DNA of 34,564 nt from NCBI GenBank assembly GCA_009787745.1, contig WQST01000003.1, positions 1 through 34,564 on the forward strand. Reading direction: 5' to 3'. This stretch comes from Lachnospiraceae bacterium. GTDB lineage: Bacteria > Bacillota > Clostridia > Lachnospirales > Lachnospiraceae. The notes under the pieces were generated by a model that saw only the letters and a list, made by a program, of their open reading frames with translations, was not told the origin of the DNA and did no database searches. A program made the translations under genes and the position numbers. Within the stretch, counting starts at the first letter, position 1. Each line of letters begins with the position of its first letter. This document shows, piece by piece, positions 30,657 through 34,564 of the stretch.

Positions 30657-31442
30657 TTAAATTTGTGCCAGTTCCTGAATAGCGTTATTGCGGATAAGCG
30701 GTTCGAAGTGTTCTTCGAGATATGCTTCGGAGGCATAAACCGTCTTTTCGGGGGTGCCGTATTCTGACAGGACATTACATACTTTGTTGAAACTACCGGG
30801 AGAAATATAACCTTTGGTAATTACTAAAACAAAGCGTTCGTCACGCGGTCTTTTATATAGAGAATTAACACCCTGAAAACTATTCACCAATACACGCGAT
30901 AAGCGGATAACGATATGCAATGAATCGAATGAATAAATCCGTGTTAAATCGTGTGAAGCCGGGGTCGTAATTCTCTTATCGGGCAGACGGGAGCGATCTA
31001 ATGATTTGCTCTTCGTACTGCTAAGAGTTTCATCGGTTTCAGGTAAATCGCTCAAATGCGTGCTTTGGATTTTTTTGAATAAATCAAGGACTTCATCGGC
31101 ACCTTCCGCCAGCGATTCCATCATATCTTCGAAATCACCGTTTTCATCATGTACAGATGGAGCAAACTTTGAAAAGCGCGTATCAAGCTCTTCGGGGTCT
31201 TCAACTTTCGTGATAATCAGGATAATGCATTCACTGCTTAAGGGGATGGCTTCAATCATAAGAGGAATATCCTCGGCTTCAAAACCGAACTCATACGAAG
31301 CTTGTTGCATCATATCACGGAAAAGGCTTTTCGCCTTTTCTGTGCCATAGGCAAGTTCGCTTAATTTCAATTCTCTATCTGCCAAATCTTCCCGCGTCAG
31401 CGTACATCGAATCTGATGATCATTAACTCGTTCTATTTTCAT
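30657..31442 (-). CDS. mecA: Adaptor protein MecA family
   Basis: A 261-residue MecA-type adaptor. The N-terminal domain (MKIERVNDHQIRCTLTREDLADREL) binds substrates such as ComK; a variable acidic linker (95-165) follows; the C-terminal domain (FDSLHIVIRLSRVL, YISPGSFNKVCNVLSEYG) docks on ClpC and activates the ClpCP protease. ATG 31442 follows AAGGATGTG; a GTG at 31451 would overlap that site. Promoter candidate at 31518-31547. Monocistronic, convergent with pflA. Confidence 0.88.
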   Translation of the reverse strand: MKIERVNDHQIRCTLTREDLADRELKLSELAYGTEKAKSLFRDMMQQASYEFGFEAEDIPLMIEAIPLSSECIILIITKVEDPEELDTRFSKFAPSVHDENGDFEDMMESLAEGADEVLDLFKKIQSTHLSDLPETDETLSSTKSKSLDRSRLPDKRITTPASHDLTRIYSFDSLHIVIRLSRVLVNSFQGVNSLYKRPRDERFVLVITKGYISPGSFNKVCNVLSEYGTPEKTVYASEAYLEEHFEPLIRNNAIQELAQI

Positions 31443-31517
31443 ATTAATCACATCCTTACTAATAAGATACTGCTTCTAAAAAAATTGGTTACAACAGCGT
31501 TTTGCGGTTGGAAATAA

Positions 31518-31547
31518 ATTGTACACACAATATGCTAATAACAGCAA
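31518..31547 (-). promoter_or_regulatory. Putative mecA promoter
   Basis: On the minus strand TTGCTG (31547-31542), 18 bp, TACAAT (31523-31518), 76 bp before the mecA ATG. Confidence 0.5.
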
Positions 31548-32152
31548 TTTTGACATTTTACTTCACTTTTATCTTATCGCTTTAAAATAAAATAGTCAAG
31601 AGATTAGCGCTATTGTTTTCAAATTTTTTATATTCGCTACATAAAAATGGATATTATGGTAAAAAAATATAAAATATTCAAATTTGTGCTTGCATTATTT
31701 GGTATTATTATATTATAATAAATTTTGAAGGTGCTTATATTGCACAAATATTAGTAAGAAATAATAAATTATTATGTGAATATTTCTTAACGGATAATCT
31801 GTACCGAGAGGAGGGTTGGTCATTTTTTAAATTTTTTCTCAGACACATCAATATCTATATCTCAATGAAGTTCTTTATTAAGTCTTACAAGCGTCTAATA
31901 CGTGCTTGCCATTGATATCCGATATACCAATAATTCATCAAACCTAAACGGGGTTTATCAGCATTTTTTTGTACAATCCGTCACCTTTATATGTCTTTAT
32001 CCCGTCTATTAGCATTATTACAATAACAATCTATTTACTAGTATTGTCAATCTTTTTAAAACTATAAGCAATTTCCCTAAATTATCTTAGGTTATATTTC
32101 AATTTAATATATCACGGTGTCCTTATGGTCTTATTGAAATATAATCAGAAGG
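31548..32152. other. AT-rich intergenic region without a clear gene
   Basis: About 600 bp. I see a 9-bp hairpin TAAGAAATA/TATTTCTTA (31755-31789), a 23-codon hydrophobic frame at 31647 (MDIMVKKYKIFKFVLALFG...) without a ribosome binding site, and a 29-codon minus-strand frame near 31880-31970 ending in WYIGYQWQARIRRL. None is convincing; the last may be the remains of a gene. Confidence 0.5.
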
Positions 32153-32161
32153 AGGAATTTT

Positions 32162-32377
32162 ATGACTACATCTGATCATAAAGCGCCGACAATTTTATCA
32201 AATTTAAAAGAAATCAGCAAATATGGAGTATCGCTTTACTTAGACGGAAAAGAAGCGTCGCCCGATGAGATCGCAGATCATTGTGTTAACGATGAAGCCG
32301 TATATATGCCTGATTATGTGATGAATGATAATGGGTCGCTTAAAGAAATCAGATATAACAAAGTGTTCAATCATTAA
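32162..32377 (+). CDS. 71-residue hypothetical protein
   Basis: AAGGAGG lies 8 nt before the ATG, which makes the gene likely. The product is acidic and soluble, with KYGVSLYLDGKEASPDEIA, CVNDEAVYMPDYVMND and GSLKEIRYNKV as ordered blocks. I do not recognise the family, though small proteins of this look are frequent near regulatory loci of Clostridia. No operon partner; the next gene starts 125 bp on with its own site. Confidence 0.65.
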   Translation: MTTSDHKAPTILSNLKEISKYGVSLYLDGKEASPDEIADHCVNDEAVYMPDYVMNDNGSLKEIRYNKVFNH

Positions 32378-32502
32378 AATTGGTAAAGGAAACACCCTTA
32401 TATGTACTTTGCTAATTAAGAAATCTATCGAAAAATGTAAAAAATGCTAATGACGTTATGAAGATGATGTGCTATACTTAAGAGCGTTGGAGGTAATTGC
32501 TA

Positions 32503-34194
32503 ATGAAGAGACTCATTCCGGTGATTATTGCCATCGCTCTTATTTTAGCGGTGGGCTACTTTGTCTTTTATCCTGAATTTAGGGAGCGTTACGAGTATTC
32601 GGAGGAACATGCCGATTTGATGGAATATTTCAATCTTACGAATGATACCGAAGCGGCAATTATCTTACAAGATACGGTCATTCCTGAGAAAGCCAGAATC
32701 TTCGACGGTACGTATTATTTTGATTTGGATACGGTATATAAGTATTTTAACACCCGTTTTTATGTCGATGAAAGAGAAGGGCTGGTTTTATATAGCCTTC
32801 CTGATTTTACGGTCAGAACCGTCATCGGTTCACAGATTATCGATAAAAAGAGCGGAGAAATCAATCGCCCTTATAAAGTTGCCCGATATGAACGTGATGT
32901 CCTATATCTGGCGGTTGATTTTGTCAGAGAATATACGAATTTTTCTTATGAGTCATTCGTGAATCCCGGTCGGATGCAAGTTTACACCGAGTGGAATGAT
33001 ATTAGGGTTGCCAAGATAAACAGAGATACACAGGTACGCTATCGCGGCGGAGTAAAAAGTGCGATCTTAACAGATATAGCAAGCGGCGGACGGGTCACTG
33101 TCCTTGAAGTTATGGAAACATGGGCGAAAGTAAAAACCGAAGATGGTTTTATCGGGTACGTCGAAAACCGCAGGTTAGGGGAAGCATATAGTGAACGTCA
33201 GTTACCCGTAATCAATTACGAAGAACCCGAGTACAAATCACAAACCAGAGATCACAAGATTAGTCTAGGTTGGCATTATATCGGCGGTATTGCCGGAAAT
33301 GATACTTTAACGGAGGTGACTAGGAATACACAAGGGCTTAATGTCATTTCGCCGACGTGGTTTTTCTTAAATGACGATGAAGGTAACTTTTTAAGCTTCG
33401 CGAGTTCATCCTATGTAAGCAATGCTCATGGAATGGGTCTGGAAGTGTGGGCTTTAGTTGAGAATATGACCAACAATGTCGATATGTTCGAGATATTATC
33501 ATCAACGACTAAGCGTACCCGTCTGATCGCGAATTTAATCGATGCTGCCCTTTTATATAATCTGGACGGAATCAATATAGACTTTGAAGAATTAAGGGCG
33601 AATACAGGTGTTCATTTCGCGCAGTTTATCCGAGAGCTATCGATTCCTTGCCGTGAACATGAACTCGTTTTATCGGTTGATAATTATGTCCCTTTCGGTT
33701 TTAATGACTTTTATAACCGCAAAGAGCAAGGTGTTTTTGCGGATTATGTCATTATAATGGGTTATGACGAGCATTACAAAGGGAGCGAAAAAGCAGGAAG
33801 TGTGGCTTCGATCAATTATGTTGAACACGGAATCAAGCGGACGGTCGAACAGGTACCGCCTCACAAAGTAATTAATGGCGTCCCTTTTTATACCCGTATC
33901 TGGGAAACAAAGGGGAGCAGTGTATCAAGTCAGGCGGTCGGGATGGAGTTGGCGCGGGATTGGGTAGCGAACCGGAACTTAACTCCGATTTGGGATGAAG
34001 AGACCTGTCAGAATTATGCGGAGCATATCGATTCAAGCGGCGCGCGCCATCAGGTATGGCTTGAAGATGCGGAATCGCTGAGAGTAAAATTTAATGTGAT
34101 GGAGAATTACGAGATAGGCGGTGTGGCTTTCTGGCAACTAGGTCAGGAGACGCCTGAAATTTGGGAGGTAGTTTTGGAATACCTTTCAAAGTGA
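32503..34194 (+). CDS. Membrane-anchored GH18 hydrolase with SH3 domain (spore cortex/wall type)
   Basis: A 563-residue protein with an N-terminal membrane anchor (KRLIPVIIAIALILAVGYFVF), a beta-rich domain (about 40-160, like copper-amine-oxidase-N modules), a bacterial SH3 domain (about 170-228) and a GH18 catalytic domain to the end. LDGINIDFEE (354-363) is the DxxDxDxE motif with catalytic Glu362; YDEH and the terminal VAFWQLGQE fit the family. Homologues such as YaaH/SleL hydrolyse spore cortex peptidoglycan. The ATG at 32503 follows GGAGG at 9 nt. The neighbouring cwlD supports a wall or sporulation role. Confidence 0.88.
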   Translation: MKRLIPVIIAIALILAVGYFVFYPEFRERYEYSEEHADLMEYFNLTNDTEAAIILQDTVIPEKARIFDGTYYFDLDTVYKYFNTRFYVDEREGLVLYSLPDFTVRTVIGSQIIDKKSGEINRPYKVARYERDVLYLAVDFVREYTNFSYESFVNPGRMQVYTEWNDIRVAKINRDTQVRYRGGVKSAILTDIASGGRVTVLEVMETWAKVKTEDGFIGYVENRRLGEAYSERQLPVINYEEPEYKSQTRDHKISLGWHYIGGIAGNDTLTEVTRNTQGLNVISPTWFFLNDDEGNFLSFASSSYVSNAHGMGLEVWALVENMTNNVDMFEILSSTTKRTRLIANLIDAALLYNLDGINIDFEELRANTGVHFAQFIRELSIPCREHELVLSVDNYVPFGFNDFYNRKEQGVFADYVIIMGYDEHYKGSEKAGSVASINYVEHGIKRTVEQVPPHKVINGVPFYTRIWETKGSSVSSQAVGMELARDWVANRNLTPIWDEETCQNYAEHIDSSGARHQVWLEDAESLRVKFNVMENYEIGGVAFWQLGQETPEIWEVVLEYLSK

Positions 34195-34301
34195 ATATGT
34201 CACGGCGGTACACTTGTTAATTAAATGATACCATATCAGTAATATTTGCTCCCGGTAAATCATATTTTATCGTGAAAGTATTTTTCATGATAGGGGGTCA
34301 A

Positions 34302-34564
34302 ATGCTAAAAAGACCGAATGTGATAATCGCAATCCTTTCCACGATCTTATTCATTTTGACAGCAATGTATATTGTTAATAATAAAGATGCTATCGCGACT
34401 TTATCCGGTCAGCTGTTAAATAAAGAGGCGGATAAAGCCGGTTTTCGGGTAGTGATTGATCCCGGACACGGGGGAATTGACCCCGGTAAAGTCACGATGA
34501 ATGGTATTTCGGAAAAAGATATAAATCTGGAAATCGCCCATAAACTCAGAAAATTTCTGGAAGC
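34302..34564 (+). CDS. cwlD: N-acetylmuramoyl-L-alanine amidase CwlD, N-terminal part
   Basis: ATG 34302 follows AGGGGGT. 87 codons are visible: a signal-anchor (about 7-27), then the Amidase_3 start RVVIDPGHGGIDPG and ISEKDINLEIAHKL. The zinc His and Glu are intact, unlike the amidase-like gene at 14061. CwlD releases peptide side chains so that muramic-delta-lactam can be formed in the spore cortex. The C-terminus lies beyond the window. Confidence 0.85.
   Translation, partial: MLKRPNVIIAILSTILFILTAMYIVNNKDAIATLSGQLLNKEADKAGFRVVIDPGHGGIDPGKVTMNGISEKDINLEIAHKLRKFLE

Overview
The window looks like chromosomal DNA of an anaerobic, low-to-mid GC Firmicute, probably a spore-forming Clostridium relative of the Lachnospiraceae type (inferred from content, not from a search). 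Supporting points are strong AGGAGG ribosome binding sites with frequent TTG and GTG starts, the order rpsF-ssb-rpsR-gdpP-rplI-dnaB, MecA, a glycyl-radical pyruvate formate-lyase, a 2[4Fe-4S] ferredoxin, a cytoplasmic cellobiose phosphorylase, and CwlD and GH18 genes of the spore-cortex kind.

Layout. Positions 1-1100 are the edge of a mobilizable element: the start of a MobA/MobL relaxase, an IncQ/pSK41-type oriT and an HTH plasmid-type protein. Next come tRNA-Phe, a Phd/ParE-type toxin-antitoxin pair, two GNAT acetyltransferases and the stub of a third (1215-3400). The stretch 3490-7840 holds a DUF975 membrane protein, an HD-GYP protein, a small unknown, the AzlCD amino-acid exporter and a secreted His-rich repeat protein. 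Positions 7987-12210 carry cellobiose phosphorylase, with a good promoter and a LacI-type operator candidate, facing a divergent tag-lacI pair. Positions 12211-16326 contain structured intergenic DNA, a tiny Asn/Ser-rich protein, an RlmL-type methyltransferase with an apparently leaderless start, a degenerate amidase, RdgB/HAM1 and a YfcE-type phosphoesterase. A six-tRNA operon (Pro, Gly, Arg, His, Gln, Lys) follows. Directly after tRNA-Lys is a 2.5 kb island between long direct repeats of the tRNA 3' end; it carries a GTPase-DUF697 protein and the wreck of a small toxin-antitoxin pair. Positions 20247-26409 are the conserved translation/replication block. The right part holds ferredoxin, a split pyruvate formate-lyase operon, pflA, mecA, a small unknown, a GH18/SH3 hydrolase and the start of cwlD, cut by the window end.

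The most interesting feature is the split pyruvate formate-lyase. The catalytic core ends just before the glycyl-radical domain, and that domain is a separate 82-codon gene. Between them is a 66-residue protein whose N-terminus resembles the start of the radical domain but whose radical loop is replaced by a CxxC-x6-C motif. All three have their own ribosome binding sites and share a promoter and terminator, so this is not a simple frameshift. PflA follows, and a ferredoxin that could serve it lies divergently upstream. Other notable points are a pseudo-amidase that lost three of four active-site residues, a 78-79 bp repeat carrying promoter-like palindromes at two loci, a 7-codon leader ORF coupled to gdpP, and the duplicated tRNA-Lys module.
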